Notes: a model not told the origin generated them from the letters alone. A stretch of 64,000 nucleotides of DNA from Pseudomonadota bacterium (GCA_023389105.1 JAEWEY010000005.1:1-64000), one strand, 5' to 3'; shown: positions 9,688 through 19,488, counted from the first letter of the stretch. Translations and numbers: made by a program.

Positions 9688-10428
9688 TTATCGCCAGTCG
9701 CCGACAGCGGACAGCCAAGCGGCGAGGGCGGCCAGCGCCGCGGTCTCGGCGCGGAGGATGCGCGGGCCGAGCGAAATCGCACTTACGTTGGCCGCCGATC
9801 GGATCATCTCACCTTCATTTTCGGTGAAACCGCCCTCCGGACCGACGAGGATAAGCGCCGGCACGGGTACGAAAGCATCCTGTGCCCTGCGGCCGCCTGT
9901 CTCGTCGGCAAAATAGAGCACGCGTGCAGTGTCTCGTTCTGCGAGCAAACTTTTGAGGGTCACCGGTTGGTCGATCTCCGGCAGAACCGTCCGTCCGCAC
10001 TGCTCCGCCGCTTCGATCGCAATCGACTGCAGCCGGTCCAGCTTCACCCGCTCGGCGATCGTCCGCTGGGTGATCACCGGCAATAGCCGCGCAACACCTA
10101 GCTCGGTCGCCTTTTCAACCAGCCAGTCCGTTTGCGCGCGCTTGACGGGCGCGAACGCCAACCAGACATCCGGCACGGTTTCGGCCGCCCGGGTCTGGCG
10201 CTCGACGCTCAGCGACATGCGCTTTTTGCCGACATCCGCGACCCGTGCGAGCCATTCCCCCGAGGTGCCGTCGAAGACCAGTACCTCCGCCCCCGCCGTC
10301 AGACGCATCACGTTGCCAAGGTAATTGGCCTGACCCGCGTCCAGCTCGACCGTCGTTCCCGCGCCGAGCGGTTGACGCACGAACAAGCGGGGCAAGCTCT
10401 TCGGCGGCCAGGCAGGGGTTGCGGGCAT
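9688..10428 (-). CDS. rsmE: 16S rRNA m3U1498 methyltransferase
   Basis: RsmE is a SPOUT-class methyltransferase that methylates N3 of U1498 in 16S rRNA. The 246-residue protein has the N-terminal PUA-like part (LPRLFVRQPLG onward) and the C-terminal knot motifs LVGPEGGFTENE and SLGPRILRAETA, which together identify the family. The ATG at 10428 lies in a CATG that also forms an in-frame ATG on the opposite strand for ubiA. I place the ubiA start further downstream. gshA lies 70 bases downstream on the same strand. Confidence 0.95.
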   Translation of the reverse strand: MPATPAWPPKSLPRLFVRQPLGAGTTVELDAGQANYLGNVMRLTAGAEVLVFDGTSGEWLARVADVGKKRMSLSVERQTRAAETVPDVWLAFAPVKRAQTDWLVEKATELGVARLLPVITQRTIAERVKLDRLQSIAIEAAEQCGRTVLPEIDQPVTLKSLLAERDTARVLYFADETGGRRAQDAFVPVPALILVGPEGGFTENEGEMIRSAANVSAISLGPRILRAETAALAALAAWLSAVGDWR

Positions 10429-10453
10429 GCGCCCTGCTTACTTAGGTGACCGC

Positions 10454-11368
10454 GTGACCGCCACCACCGACATCGTTCCGGACAGCGAGCGCCGCGGTTT
10501 CATCGGTGCGCTGCCACCGCGGCTGCGACCCTATGCCTCGCTGATGCGGCTGGATCGTCCGATCGGTACCTGGCTGCTCTACTGGCCTTGCGCATGGAGC
10601 GTCGCGCTGGCCGGGGTCGATGGACGCTGGTCGCTCCTGCTGTGGTTCGCCCTCGGCGCGTTCGCGATGCGCAGCGCGGGCTGCGTCTACAACGACTTTG
10701 TCGACCGTGATCTCGACGGGCAAGTCGAGCGCACGCGGCTGCGTCCGCTTGCGAGCGGCCGAGTTAGCGTGCGCGCGGCTTGGGTACTTATCGCGATCCT
10801 TTGCGCCGTCGGGCTGGTCGTCCTGCTGCAGCTAAGCTGGCTAGCCGCAGCAATCGCGCTCGGCAGCGTCGCGCCGGTCGCCGCTTACCCCTTTATGAAG
10901 CGTATCACCTGGTGGCCGCAGGCCTGGCTCGGCCTGGTTTTCTCCTGGGGTGCGCTTGTCGGCTGGCCAGCCGTTCGTGGCAGCTTCGATCTTCCTGCCT
11001 TGCTGTTGTGGTTCGGCAGTATCGCCTGGGTGATCGGTTACGACACCTTGTACGCGATCCAGGACAAGGAAGATGATGCGCTAGTCGGCGTAAAGTCATC
11101 GGCGCGCCGCCTTGGAGAAAAGGCTGCGATAGGAGTCGGTCTCTTCTACGCCGCAGCGTTGACGCTCTGGGGTGCGGCACTGTGGCTCGTGCGGCCCGAC
11201 CTCCTCGCATTGGGAGCGCTAGTCCCAGCCGCCCTACATCTCGCCAACCAGGCACTTCGGGCCGACCCTGCCGACGGCGAACTCGCGCTACGCCTGTTCC
11301 GGTCGAACCGCTGGTGCGGCTTGCTCGTCTTTCTGGCCATGCTGGTCGTCGGCGTTTCGGCCCGCTAG
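10454..11368 (+). CDS. ubiA: 4-hydroxybenzoate polyprenyltransferase
   Basis: UbiA attaches the polyprenyl chain to 4-hydroxybenzoate in ubiquinone synthesis at the inner membrane. The two prenyl-diphosphate/Mg motifs are visible as NDFVDRDLD and DTLYAIQDKEDD, and the protein has about eight or nine hydrophobic helices. I chose the GTG at 10454 (304 residues) because AGGTGA lies four bases before it. The ATG at 10427 would overlap the rsmE start codon head to head and leave no leader for either gene. The stop is ten bases before the PmbA-family gene. Confidence 0.93.
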   Translation: MTATTDIVPDSERRGFIGALPPRLRPYASLMRLDRPIGTWLLYWPCAWSVALAGVDGRWSLLLWFALGAFAMRSAGCVYNDFVDRDLDGQVERTRLRPLASGRVSVRAAWVLIAILCAVGLVVLLQLSWLAAAIALGSVAPVAAYPFMKRITWWPQAWLGLVFSWGALVGWPAVRGSFDLPALLLWFGSIAWVIGYDTLYAIQDKEDDALVGVKSSARRLGEKAAIGVGLFYAAALTLWGAALWLVRPDLLALGALVPAALHLANQALRADPADGELALRLFRSNRWCGLLVFLAMLVVGVSAR

Positions 11369-11377
11369 GCGCACAGC

Positions 11378-12724
11378 ATGCTGAATCCTGACGACGCCCG
11401 CCGCATCGCCGAGCAACTGGTCGAGCGCGGAATCGCCGCCGGCGCGACGGCCGCCGACGCGCTGTACGCCGCAGACCGTTCCTCGAGCGTCCAGGTGCGG
11501 CTTGGCGAGATCGAAAGCGTCAGCCGGTCCGAGGGTGCGCAGATGGGCCTTCGCTTGTTCGACGGCCAGCGGTCGGCAACCGTCGCGTCGTCGGATTTGT
11601 CGGAAGAGGCGCTCGGCACTTTGGTGGAGCGTTGTCTGGCTATGGCTCGCGAGGCGCCCGACGATCCTTACGCCGGCCTCGCCCCGACTGAGCTTCTGCA
11701 GCGGGGCCGCGCACCTGACCTCGACAGCGGGGATGGATTGGACCCGGACCCAGCCGAACTTCGCGTCCGGGCGCTGGAAGCCGAAACGGCAGCGCTCGGC
11801 GTGACCGGCGTGACGAACTCCAGTGGCGCCAGCGCAAGTGCGTCTGCATCGGTTATCGCGCTTGCGACATCCGGCGGCTTTTCAGGTGCCTATGGATCGG
11901 GCGGCCACGGATGCTCCGCGGGGGTCATCGCAGGGGAGGGCGCCGGCATGCAGCGCGACCATGCTTGGCATAGCACCCGGTACCTGGCGGACCTCGATGG
12001 CGCTGCGGAGATCGGTCGCAGGGCCGGCGAACGCGCGGTCGCGCGGCTCAACCCGCAGCGACCCCGCCCCGGCAAGTATCCGGTGTTGTTCGACCCACGG
12101 GTCTCCGGCAGCCTCCTTGGCCATTTCTCCGGCGCCATCAGCGGCTCTGCCGTGGCGCGCAAGACGAGCTTCCTGCAACACAAGCTCGGCTCGGCGGTCT
12201 TCGGCCCCAATGTGACCATCGTGGACGATCCGCTGCGGCGGCGCGGATTGCGGTCCAGACCGTTCGACGGTGAGGGATTGCACGTTTCGCGGCGGGCGCT
12301 GGTCGACGAGGGCGTGCTCACCACCTGGATGGCGGAAAGCGCTTCGGCTCGGCAACTCGGGATACAGCCGACAGGACACGCGTCGCGCGGTGCCGGAGGC
12401 TCACCAGGCGCAGCGCCCAGCAACCTTTACATGGAAGCCGGCACGCGCAGTCGCGAGGAGATGTTCGCTGGCTTCCCGGAAGCGATCCTGATCATCGAAT
12501 TGATCGGGCAGGGCGTGAACGCAGTCACGGGCGATTACAGCCGCGGCGCAGTCGGCTTCATGATCCGCAGCGGCGCAATCGCCGAGCCCGTGTCGGAGAT
12601 CACCATCGCGTCGAATCTGATCGACATGTTTGCGACTCTGGAGCCGGCAAGCGACCTTAAATTCCGGCAGGAAATCGACGCGCCGACGATCCTGGTGCCG
12701 GAAATGACGGTGGCAGCCGCCTAG
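11378..12724 (+). CDS. pmbA: PmbA/TldE-family metalloprotease subunit
   Basis: TldE/PmbA pairs with TldD to form a heterodimeric protease that trims modified peptides and works in toxin-antitoxin turnover. The 448 residues show the family pattern: an N-terminal domain containing VRLGEIESVSRSEG and a C-terminal domain with the SNLYMEAGT and GDYSRGAVGF segments. It lacks the HExxxH metal motif that TldD carries, so it is the non-metal partner. No tldD is in the window. It is probably cotranscribed with ubiA, nine bases away. Its TAG overlaps the convergent CoA-binding gene by four bases. Confidence 0.9.
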   Translation: MLNPDDARRIAEQLVERGIAAGATAADALYAADRSSSVQVRLGEIESVSRSEGAQMGLRLFDGQRSATVASSDLSEEALGTLVERCLAMAREAPDDPYAGLAPTELLQRGRAPDLDSGDGLDPDPAELRVRALEAETAALGVTGVTNSSGASASASASVIALATSGGFSGAYGSGGHGCSAGVIAGEGAGMQRDHAWHSTRYLADLDGAAEIGRRAGERAVARLNPQRPRPGKYPVLFDPRVSGSLLGHFSGAISGSAVARKTSFLQHKLGSAVFGPNVTIVDDPLRRRGLRSRPFDGEGLHVSRRALVDEGVLTTWMAESASARQLGIQPTGHASRGAGGSPGAAPSNLYMEAGTRSREEMFAGFPEAILIIELIGQGVNAVTGDYSRGAVGFMIRSGAIAEPVSEITIASNLIDMFATLEPASDLKFRQEIDAPTILVPEMTVAAA

Positions 12725-13158
12725 GCGTCGGCGCCGACGGGTGGCAGGCCCAGACGCGGAATCTCGATCTTTGGGCAGCGGTCCATAACGACCTTCAACC
12801 CAGCCGCCTCTGCCTTTGCCGCGGCGTCCTCATTGATGACGCCGAGTTGCATCCATACCGCCTTGGCGCCCACGAAGATGGCCTGGTCGACGGCTTCGGC
12901 AGCCGCTTCCGAACGGCGGAAGATGTCGACGATGTCGATCGGCACGCCGATCTGCGCCAATTCCCTCCAGACGAACTCGCCGTGAACATGCTCGCCCGTG
13001 ATCTGCGGATTGACGGGCAGGACGCGATAGCCGTGGTCCTGCAGGAACTTCATCACGCCATATGACGCACGATCCGGGCGATCGGAGGCGCCGACCATGG
13101 CAATTGTCCGAGCTTCCGTGAGCAATTGAGCGATGTCTTCTTCGCGCGTCAGCGGCAT
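12721..13158 (-). CDS. CoA-binding (YccU-type) domain protein
   Basis: This 145-residue protein consists of one Rossmann-like CoA-binding domain of the type found in succinyl-CoA synthetase alpha and stand-alone YccU proteins. Seen in the sequence are the nucleotide loop MVGASDRPDRASYGV near residue 20, PVNPQITG, and the C-terminal MDRCPKIE where the Cys is conserved in the family. The ATG at 13158 avoids overlap with mrp, whose stop is 22 bases upstream. No enzymatic function is established for the family, and none is claimed here. Confidence 0.88.
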   Translation of the reverse strand: MPLTREEDIAQLLTEARTIAMVGASDRPDRASYGVMKFLQDHGYRVLPVNPQITGEHVHGEFVWRELAQIGVPIDIVDIFRRSEAAAEAVDQAIFVGAKAVWMQLGVINEDAAAKAEAAGLKVVMDRCPKIEIPRLGLPPVGADA

Positions 13159-13180
13159 TGCTGTCCTCCTGTTGCGAGCC

Positions 13181-14116
13181 TCAATGCGCCACTGCGGCCA
13201 ACAGTTGCGCGGCGAGTGCATCGAAGGCTTCAGCCTCCGGACCGCCGCCGAGCGCCGGCGGAACCCCCGCGTCGGATGCTTCGCGGATCTTGAGAGAAAG
13301 CGGCAGGCGGCCGAGGAACGGAATACCCATATCCGACGCGGCCTGCTCAGCGCCGCCTGTGCCGAACGGATGTGAAGCCTCGCCGCAGTGCGGGCAGGTG
13401 TAGACCGCCATATTCTCGATGACGCCGAGCACAGGCACGCTGGTCTTGTTGAACAGGTCGACCGCGCGGCGCGCGTCGATCAGCGACAGGTCCTGCGGGG
13501 TCGACACGATCACCGCGCCTGCCGGACGCGATTTCTGAATCAAGGATAGCTGCACGTCCCCGGTGCCGGGTGGCATGTCGACGAGCAGCAGTTCGACGTC
13601 GCCCCAGTCCGCCTCGATAAGGTTGGTCAATGCGCCAGTGGCCATCGGCCCGCGCCATGCGAGGGCATGGCCCGGGGACACTAGCTGCCCGAGGGAAAGG
13701 AATCGAATTCCGTGCGCCTCGACGGGGATGAGCTTTTCATTCTCCGCGATCGGCTTGGCGCTGTTGCCGAGCAACGTTGGCTGGGAAGGACCATAGACGT
13801 CCGCGTCGATCAAGCCGACTTTCTTGCCCGACCGCGCCAGCGCGATGGCCAGGTTGGTTGATACTGTAGACTTGCCGACGCCGCCCTTGCCGCTGCCGAT
13901 GGCGATCATGGTCCTGGAAATTTGGGCCGCTGTCATCGCGATGCGCGCCTCGCGGATTCCGGGACCCGTCAGCGCCGCGGCACGCACCTCATCCTCGACA
14001 GCTTTCGCCTCGTTATCCTTGAGCCCGGTCGCATCGATGATGATGGTCGCAATGCCATCGGCGACACGGCTTGATCGGATGCGTGTCGCATGGGGCAGTC
14101 GCGGGAGATCGTTCAT
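13181..14116 (-). CDS. mrp: Mrp/ApbC Fe-S cluster carrier ATPase
   Basis: Mrp is a deviant Walker P-loop ATPase that carries and delivers 4Fe-4S clusters in the cytoplasm. From the ATG at 14116 the protein has 311 residues: a short N-terminal MIP18/DUF59-like part, then GSGKGGVGKST, the switch DADVYGPSQPT, DMPPGTGD and the cluster-binding CPHC. The open frame continues upstream to 14512, but that stretch is the opposite-strand shadow of hflK. The CoA-binding gene follows 22 bases downstream. Divergent hflK starts 70 bases away. Confidence 0.95.
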   Translation of the reverse strand: MNDLPRLPHATRIRSSRVADGIATIIIDATGLKDNEAKAVEDEVRAAALTGPGIREARIAMTAAQISRTMIAIGSGKGGVGKSTVSTNLAIALARSGKKVGLIDADVYGPSQPTLLGNSAKPIAENEKLIPVEAHGIRFLSLGQLVSPGHALAWRGPMATGALTNLIEADWGDVELLLVDMPPGTGDVQLSLIQKSRPAGAVIVSTPQDLSLIDARRAVDLFNKTSVPVLGVIENMAVYTCPHCGEASHPFGTGGAEQAASDMGIPFLGRLPLSLKIREASDAGVPPALGGGPEAEAFDALAAQLLAAVAH

Positions 14117-14173
14117 CACGGCCACATAAGAAGGCCCGTAGCGCTTGCCACTGTTTTTCGCGCCGCGGGCCTC

Positions 14174-14179
14174 TATATT
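14174..14179 (+). promoter_or_regulatory. Possible -10 element (TATATT) of hflK
   Basis: TATATT ends eight bases before the hflK ATG, in the divergent spacer with mrp. If used, the transcript would start at or next to the ATG. No convincing -35 sits at the ideal distance, so the call is weak. Confidence 0.35.
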
Positions 14180-14186
14180 CGCCGCG

Positions 14187-15293
14187 ATGGACATTCTTAC
14201 GGGGTGGGGCAGCCGCGTTCGCGGCCTGTTCGCGGATACAAAGGGCCCGTGGGGCTCAAGCGGCAGCGACGGCGGAGAGGATCCGACGCCTGACAGTGAT
14301 AGCGGCAAGGCCAGCAATCCGTGGGGTGATACCCCGAAGAGCGGTCGGCGCGCCGGTATCCGAAGCGCCAACGTCACCTCGCTGGACGAATTGTTGCGTC
14401 GCGGCCGCGCGCGGCTTGGCGGTGATGGTGGCGGGCATATTCCAAGCCGACCGCCGGGTACGCTCATCGTGTGGGGCGTCATTGCCCTGGTCCTCCTTTG
14501 GCTGCTGTTCACGAGCTTTCATGCGATTTCCCCTGGCCAGCGCGGTGTCGTGACCCAGTTCGGCCGCTACAGCCGTACACTCGGGCCTGGCGTCAGCTTC
14601 ACGCTCCCATCGCCGATCGAGCGCGTTGCCAAGATCGACGTCGAGAACATTCGCTCTATCGACATGGGCACCGAAGGTTCGGACGACCTCATGCTCACGG
14701 GCGACCAGAACCTGCTCGACCTGGCGTATTCGGTGCGGTGGAACATCCGCAATCCGGAGCGCTATTTGTTCCAGATGGACCAGCCGGACGAGACGATCCG
14801 GGAAGTCGCCGAGAGCGCCATGCGCGCGGTCATCAGCCAGGTCAGCCTGAACGACGCGATGGGCGACCGACGGGCCGAAATTGAGACTCAGGTCGCGGAG
14901 AATATGCAGCGAATCCTCGATTCCTATCGATCGGGCATCCAGGTGCAGGGTATCGCCATCAAGCAGGCCGATCCACCCGACGCCGTGAACGACGCTTTCA
15001 AGCAGGTCACCGCGGCCCAGCAGGACGCCCAGACCTACATCAACAATGCGAACGCTTATGCGCTTCAGCTCGGCCAGAAGGCGCAGGGTGAGGCGACGGC
15101 GTTCGACAAGGTGTATGAGCAATACAGGCTCGCGCCGGAGGTCACCCGTAAGCGCATGTACTATGAAACGATGGAGCAGGTGCTCTCCAAGGTCGATAAG
15201 ACCGTGATCGAGGCGCCCGGCGTCAACTCCTACCTGCCGCTGCCACAACTCAAGAACGGTCAGCAGCCGCCGGCACCGGAGCGCGCGCAATGA
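14187..15293 (+). CDS. hflK: HflK, band-7 modulator of FtsH
   Basis: HflK and HflC form a large membrane-anchored complex that encloses and modulates the AAA protease FtsH. The 368-residue protein has a Gly/Pro/Ser-rich cytoplasmic N-terminus, one transmembrane helix at about residues 92-112, and a band-7/SPFH domain starting with ISPGQRGVVTQFG. A helical region with DAQTYINNANAYA follows. The ATG at 14187 lies directly behind a TATATT element and has no clear ribosome-binding site, suggesting a leaderless or near-leaderless message. The stop overlaps hflC by ATGA. Confidence 0.95.
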   Translation: MDILTGWGSRVRGLFADTKGPWGSSGSDGGEDPTPDSDSGKASNPWGDTPKSGRRAGIRSANVTSLDELLRRGRARLGGDGGGHIPSRPPGTLIVWGVIALVLLWLLFTSFHAISPGQRGVVTQFGRYSRTLGPGVSFTLPSPIERVAKIDVENIRSIDMGTEGSDDLMLTGDQNLLDLAYSVRWNIRNPERYLFQMDQPDETIREVAESAMRAVISQVSLNDAMGDRRAEIETQVAENMQRILDSYRSGIQVQGIAIKQADPPDAVNDAFKQVTAAQQDAQTYINNANAYALQLGQKAQGEATAFDKVYEQYRLAPEVTRKRMYYETMEQVLSKVDKTVIEAPGVNSYLPLPQLKNGQQPPAPERAQ

Positions 15294-16153
15294 CTGATAC
15301 GATCCGTCGTCACCCGATGATGGCTGCGATCATCGCGCTATTGGCGCTGTTCGTGCTGCTCGGTAGCTTTCCGATTATTCCGGAAACCAAGCAGGCCGTG
15401 GTGGTCCGCTTTGGCAAGCCGGTGCGCATCCTGGGCAAATATGAAGCGGGCAGGCCGATCGGCGGCGCGGGGGCCGGCATCAGCTGGCGCATCCCCTTCG
15501 TCGAGCAGCTGGTCTGGATCGACAAGCGCGTCCAGAACGTCGACATGCAGCGCCAGCAGGTGCTGTCGACCGACCAGCGCCGCCTGCAGGTTGACGCCTT
15601 CGCGCGCTATCGCATCGTTGATCCGCTGCTGATGTACATCCGCGCCGGCAACGAGCAGCAACTGACGGAGCAGCTCAGGCCGATCCTTGGCTCGGAAGTC
15701 CGCAACGAGCTCGGCCGCATCGAATTCGCGCAGCTGCTGACGCCGGAACGGCAAGGCATCATGAACGATGTCCGCACCTCGCTGAACCGGATCGCGCGGC
15801 AATATGGCGTCGAAGTGCTTGATGTGCGCATTAAGCGCACCGACCTGCCCGACGGCGCGCCGCTGTCCTCCGCATTTGACCGCATGCGCACCGCGCGGGA
15901 GCAGGAAGCGCGCTCGATTCGCGCGGAGGGCGCCAAGCGGGCGCAGATCATCCGTGCCGAGGCGGACGCGAACGCGGCCAAGACCTACGCCGCCAGCTTC
16001 GGCAAGGACCCGGATTTCTATGATTTCTACCGGGCGATGCAGAGCTACCAGACGACGTTCGTTGGCGATGGTCAGGAAAAGGCTTCGCCCACGACCATCA
16101 TTTTGTCGCCGCAGAACGACTATCTGAAGGAATTCTCTGGACGAGCGCGTTAG
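15290..16153 (+). CDS. hflC: HflC, band-7 partner of HflK
   Basis: This is the second subunit of the HflKC complex. The 287 residues begin with a single membrane anchor (MMAAIIALLALFVLLGSF) and continue as an SPFH domain (KQAVVVRFGKPVR, VDAFARYRIVDPL), with the HflC-typical ALPGSEVRNELGR-like region seen here as LGSEVRNELGRI. Translation is coupled to hflK by ATGA. The protease htrA follows after about 90 bases, a common arrangement in alphaproteobacteria that groups envelope quality-control genes. Confidence 0.95.
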   Translation: MTDTIRRHPMMAAIIALLALFVLLGSFPIIPETKQAVVVRFGKPVRILGKYEAGRPIGGAGAGISWRIPFVEQLVWIDKRVQNVDMQRQQVLSTDQRRLQVDAFARYRIVDPLLMYIRAGNEQQLTEQLRPILGSEVRNELGRIEFAQLLTPERQGIMNDVRTSLNRIARQYGVEVLDVRIKRTDLPDGAPLSSAFDRMRTAREQEARSIRAEGAKRAQIIRAEADANAAKTYAASFGKDPDFYDFYRAMQSYQTTFVGDGQEKASPTTIILSPQNDYLKEFSGRAR

Positions 16154-16243
16154 GCGAGGGAACCGTGGCGGCGTTCAATTGTCGTTAAGGCGACTGGCGG
16201 CCTTTAGCGGCCCTTGCGTCCACCCCCGAATGATGGAGTATCG

Positions 16244-17809
16244 ATGAGGTCGAAGGAGTCCGGAAAAGTGCGCTACGCCTATGGGGTCGCTACGGCCCTG
16301 TTGCTCGGGGGGTCGGTGTTCTCTCTCGCCACCGGTGAAGCCGGTGCCCAGGTTGCGCAAAATGGCCCGGGCACGACGGCGCTGGCGCCGCGGCCGGGCG
16401 CACCGATGTCCTTCGCCGACCTTGTGGCGCGCTTGCAGCCCGCGGTTGTCAACATCTCGACCAAGCAGCGCGTGCCGGTCAAAGCGCAGCAGTCCGATCC
16501 ATTCGAAGAATTCTTCCGGCGCTTCGACCCCAACGGACAGGGCAGCAACGACAATAGCAGCGGCGGCGGCAGCCAGCCGCGCACCCGTGAAGCGGGTTCG
16601 CTCGGCTCCGGATTCATCATCTCGCCCGACGGCTACGTCGTCACGAATAACCACTTGATCCAGGGCGTGACCGGCACGGGGACGGTCGATACTGTCACTA
16701 TCACCACGACCGACCGTCGCGAATATCCGGCGAAGATTGTCGGCCGCGACGAGACGTCCGACCTTGCGCTGCTGAAGATCGACGGCCGCAACCTGCCATA
16801 TGTGAATTGGGGTGACAGCACGAAGGCGCGCGTGGGTGATTGGGTTATCGCTATCGGCGATCCCTATGGGGTCGGCAGTACCGTCACCGCCGGCATCATT
16901 TCCGCTCTGCATCGTGGAATCACCGGCGTCGGCGCCTACGACCGCTACATCCAGACCGACGCCGCTATCAACATGGGCAACAGCGGTGGCCCGATGTTCG
17001 ACTTGAACGGCAACGTCATCGGGATCAATTCGGCATTGATCTCTCCGACCGGTGCCTCGGTCGGCATTGGACTTGCGATTCCGACCGAACTCGCACGGCC
17101 GGTGATCGAGGCTCTACGCAAGGGTCAGCGCCCTTCGCGCGGCTATCTTGGTGTTAGCTTGCAGCCGGTCGACGAGGACCTCGCGCCCGCGCTGGGCATC
17201 GCCAAGGACACAGGCGAACTGGTTCGCGCGGTTGTGCCTGGCACGCCCGGCGCGCGTGCTGGGCTGCAACAGGGCGATGTCATCGTCCGTGTGAACGGCC
17301 AGGCCGTAACTCCCGACCAGACCGTATCCTACCTTGTTGCCAACACGCAGGTCGGCTCTCGTATTCCGGTCGAGATCATCCGCGGCGGCAAGCGCGCGAC
17401 GGTGACCGTGCAGGTCACCGAGCGCCCCACCGAAGAGGCGCTCGCCAAGATGTCCGGCGGTGGCACTGGCGACACTGCGACCGGTCCCGGCGGGACGACG
17501 ACCCCGCAGCGTGCGCTCGGCCTGTCACTGACGCCGCTGACGCCGCAAGCAGCGAGGGCCGCCAATCTGCCGCCGACGGCGCAAGGCGTGCTAATTACGC
17601 GCGTCGACGGCAATTCGCCGGCGGCGGACAAGGGCTTGCAGCAAGGCGACTTGATCGTGTCGATCAATAACCAGCCTGTGAGTTCTCCGGCTCAGGTCGT
17701 TGCCGCCGTTGACGCGGCCCGCAAGGCTGGGCGTTCGAGCGTGCTGCTGTTGGTCAAGCGCGGGACCGCCCCTGAGGCGTTCGTCGGCGTCGACATCACC
17801 AATCGTTAG
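16244..17809 (+). CDS. degP: Periplasmic Do-family serine protease/chaperone (DegP/HtrA)
   Basis: HtrA-type proteins degrade or refold damaged envelope proteins. From the ATG at 16244 (GGAG at 16235-16238) the protein has 521 residues with a signal peptide that ends near AGAQ. The trypsin-like domain shows the triad H137 (TNNHLI, where V is more usual than L), D173 (TSDLALLKID) and S247 (GNSGGPMF). Two PDZ domains follow, from about residue 300 and 435, joined by a Gly/Thr-rich linker near 405-425. An in-frame TTG at 16214 gives a longer but less likely N-terminus. Paralogues DegQ and MucD cannot be excluded. Confidence 0.93.
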   Translation: MRSKESGKVRYAYGVATALLLGGSVFSLATGEAGAQVAQNGPGTTALAPRPGAPMSFADLVARLQPAVVNISTKQRVPVKAQQSDPFEEFFRRFDPNGQGSNDNSSGGGSQPRTREAGSLGSGFIISPDGYVVTNNHLIQGVTGTGTVDTVTITTTDRREYPAKIVGRDETSDLALLKIDGRNLPYVNWGDSTKARVGDWVIAIGDPYGVGSTVTAGIISALHRGITGVGAYDRYIQTDAAINMGNSGGPMFDLNGNVIGINSALISPTGASVGIGLAIPTELARPVIEALRKGQRPSRGYLGVSLQPVDEDLAPALGIAKDTGELVRAVVPGTPGARAGLQQGDVIVRVNGQAVTPDQTVSYLVANTQVGSRIPVEIIRGGKRATVTVQVTERPTEEALAKMSGGGTGDTATGPGGTTTPQRALGLSLTPLTPQAARAANLPPTAQGVLITRVDGNSPAADKGLQQGDLIVSINNQPVSSPAQVVAAVDAARKAGRSSVLLLVKRGTAPEAFVGVDITNR

Positions 17810-17877
17810 GCGCTTCCACTCCCGTTCGGGATTGCGCTACAGCCGTTGCTAGCGAAGTCCCGAACCGGAGGTAAGGC

Positions 17878-19488
17878 GTGAGCGATAGTGGCATCTTCAT
17901 CGGCGCCGAGAGCGGCGGCGCCAATGCGCAGAACCTCGAGCTGAAACGCGCCAACCGGCACGGCTTGATCGCCGGTGCCACGGGCACGGGGAAGACGGTA
18001 ACCCTTCAGGGCATTGTCGAAGGCATGTCGACAGCCGGCATTCCCACCTTCGTCGCGGACGTAAAAGGTGACCTTTCCGGTCTCGCGATGGCGGGATCGC
18101 CGACGTCGAAGATGCATGAGGTGTTTGCCCAGCGCGCGGCGGACGTCGGGATGACCGACTGGTCCTACCATGACACGCCGGTGCAATTCTGGGATTTGTT
18201 CGGTGAACAAGGGCATCCGATCCGCACGACCGTTAGCGAGATGGGTCCGCTGCTGCTGTCGCGCCTGATGAATCTCAATGACGTGCAGGAAGGTGTGCTC
18301 AACATCGCCTTCAACGTTGCCGACAAGGAAGGGCTGCTGCTGCTCGACCTTGACGATCTTCAATCGATGCTCGTCCACTGCGGCGAAGAAGCCGACCAGC
18401 TGACCCTGCAGTACGGGAACGTTTCCAAGCAATCGATCGGCTCGATCCAGCGCTCGCTGCTTCAGCTTCGAAGCCAGGGCGGCGACCATTTCTTTGGTGA
18501 GCCCGCGGTCGACCTTCATGACTTCATCGCGCTCGACGATAGCGGCCGCGGCGTTGTCAACGTCCTCGCCGCCGACAAGCTGATGGCCAGTCCGCGGCTT
18601 TACGCGACCTTCCTTCTTTGGCTCCTCAGCGAACTGTTCGAAGTGCTTCCGGAGATCGGCGACCCCGACAAGCCAATCCTGTGTTTCTTCTTCGACGAAG
18701 CTCACCTCCTGTTCGACGATGCGCCCCCGGGCCTCCTCGAAAAAGTTGAGCAGGTCGTTCGCCTGATCCGATCGAAGGGCGTTGGCGTCTATTTCATCAC
18801 GCAGAACCCGATCGACATCCCCGACAAGGTCGCGGCACAGCTCAACAACCGCATCCAGCATAAGCTCAACGCCTTCACCCCCCGCGATCAGCAGGCGGTG
18901 AAGGCGGCGGCGGACACGTTCCGGGTCAATCCTGCCATCGACGTTGCCAGCGCGATTACCGAACTGAAGATCGGCGAGGCCTTGGTGTCATTGCTTCAGC
19001 CCGACGGTGCGCCGGAACCGGTGCAGCGCGTGCTGATCAAGCCGCCGTCGACGAGGGTCGGGCCGCTGACGCCGCAGGAGCGTCAGGTGATCGTCACGAC
19101 CGATGCCATCGGCAACAAGTACGACGCCCTCGTCGATCGGGACTCGGCTGAGGAAATGCTGCAGGCCAAGGCCAGTGAGGCTGCCGCAGCGGCCGCCGCA
19201 GCGCAGGCGAAGACCGAATCCGATCGCCAAGCGGCGGAACAAGCCAAAGCCGATGCCGCTGCGCAACGCGAGCAATTGAAGCTTCAGCGTGAGCAGGAGC
19301 GGCTACAGGCCCAACGCGATCGACTCCAAGCCCAAGCCGATGCACGCGCCGCCCGTGAAGCCGCACGCCCGTCGATGGCCGACAAGGTGATCCAGTCGGC
19401 CACACGCGCGGCGGCCAGCTCGGTCGGACGCTCGCTGGGGAACCAGCTCCTTCGCGGCATTCTCGGCGGGCTGATGCGCGGGCGCTGA
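17878..19488 (+). CDS. HerA-like DUF853 P-loop ATPase
   Basis: This is a 536-residue member of the DUF853/HerA-FtsK-type ATPase group, whose biological role is not settled. The Walker A motif is GATGTGKT at 33-40 and Walker B is FFFDEAH with D273/E274. VGVYFITQNP further on is typical of HerA-like proteins. Residues about 425-500 form an Ala/Gln/Arg-rich coiled coil, and the end is a short Arg/Gly-rich amphipathic tail. Translation starts at GTG, preceded by a good GGAGG. The stop overlaps the next gene's ATG by one base, so the exported protein downstream is probably made together with it. Confidence 0.85.
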   Translation: MSDSGIFIGAESGGANAQNLELKRANRHGLIAGATGTGKTVTLQGIVEGMSTAGIPTFVADVKGDLSGLAMAGSPTSKMHEVFAQRAADVGMTDWSYHDTPVQFWDLFGEQGHPIRTTVSEMGPLLLSRLMNLNDVQEGVLNIAFNVADKEGLLLLDLDDLQSMLVHCGEEADQLTLQYGNVSKQSIGSIQRSLLQLRSQGGDHFFGEPAVDLHDFIALDDSGRGVVNVLAADKLMASPRLYATFLLWLLSELFEVLPEIGDPDKPILCFFFDEAHLLFDDAPPGLLEKVEQVVRLIRSKGVGVYFITQNPIDIPDKVAAQLNNRIQHKLNAFTPRDQQAVKAAADTFRVNPAIDVASAITELKIGEALVSLLQPDGAPEPVQRVLIKPPSTRVGPLTPQERQVIVTTDAIGNKYDALVDRDSAEEMLQAKASEAAAAAAAAQAKTESDRQAAEQAKADAAAQREQLKLQREQERLQAQRDRLQAQADARAAREAARPSMADKVIQSATRAAASSVGRSLGNQLLRGILGGLMRGR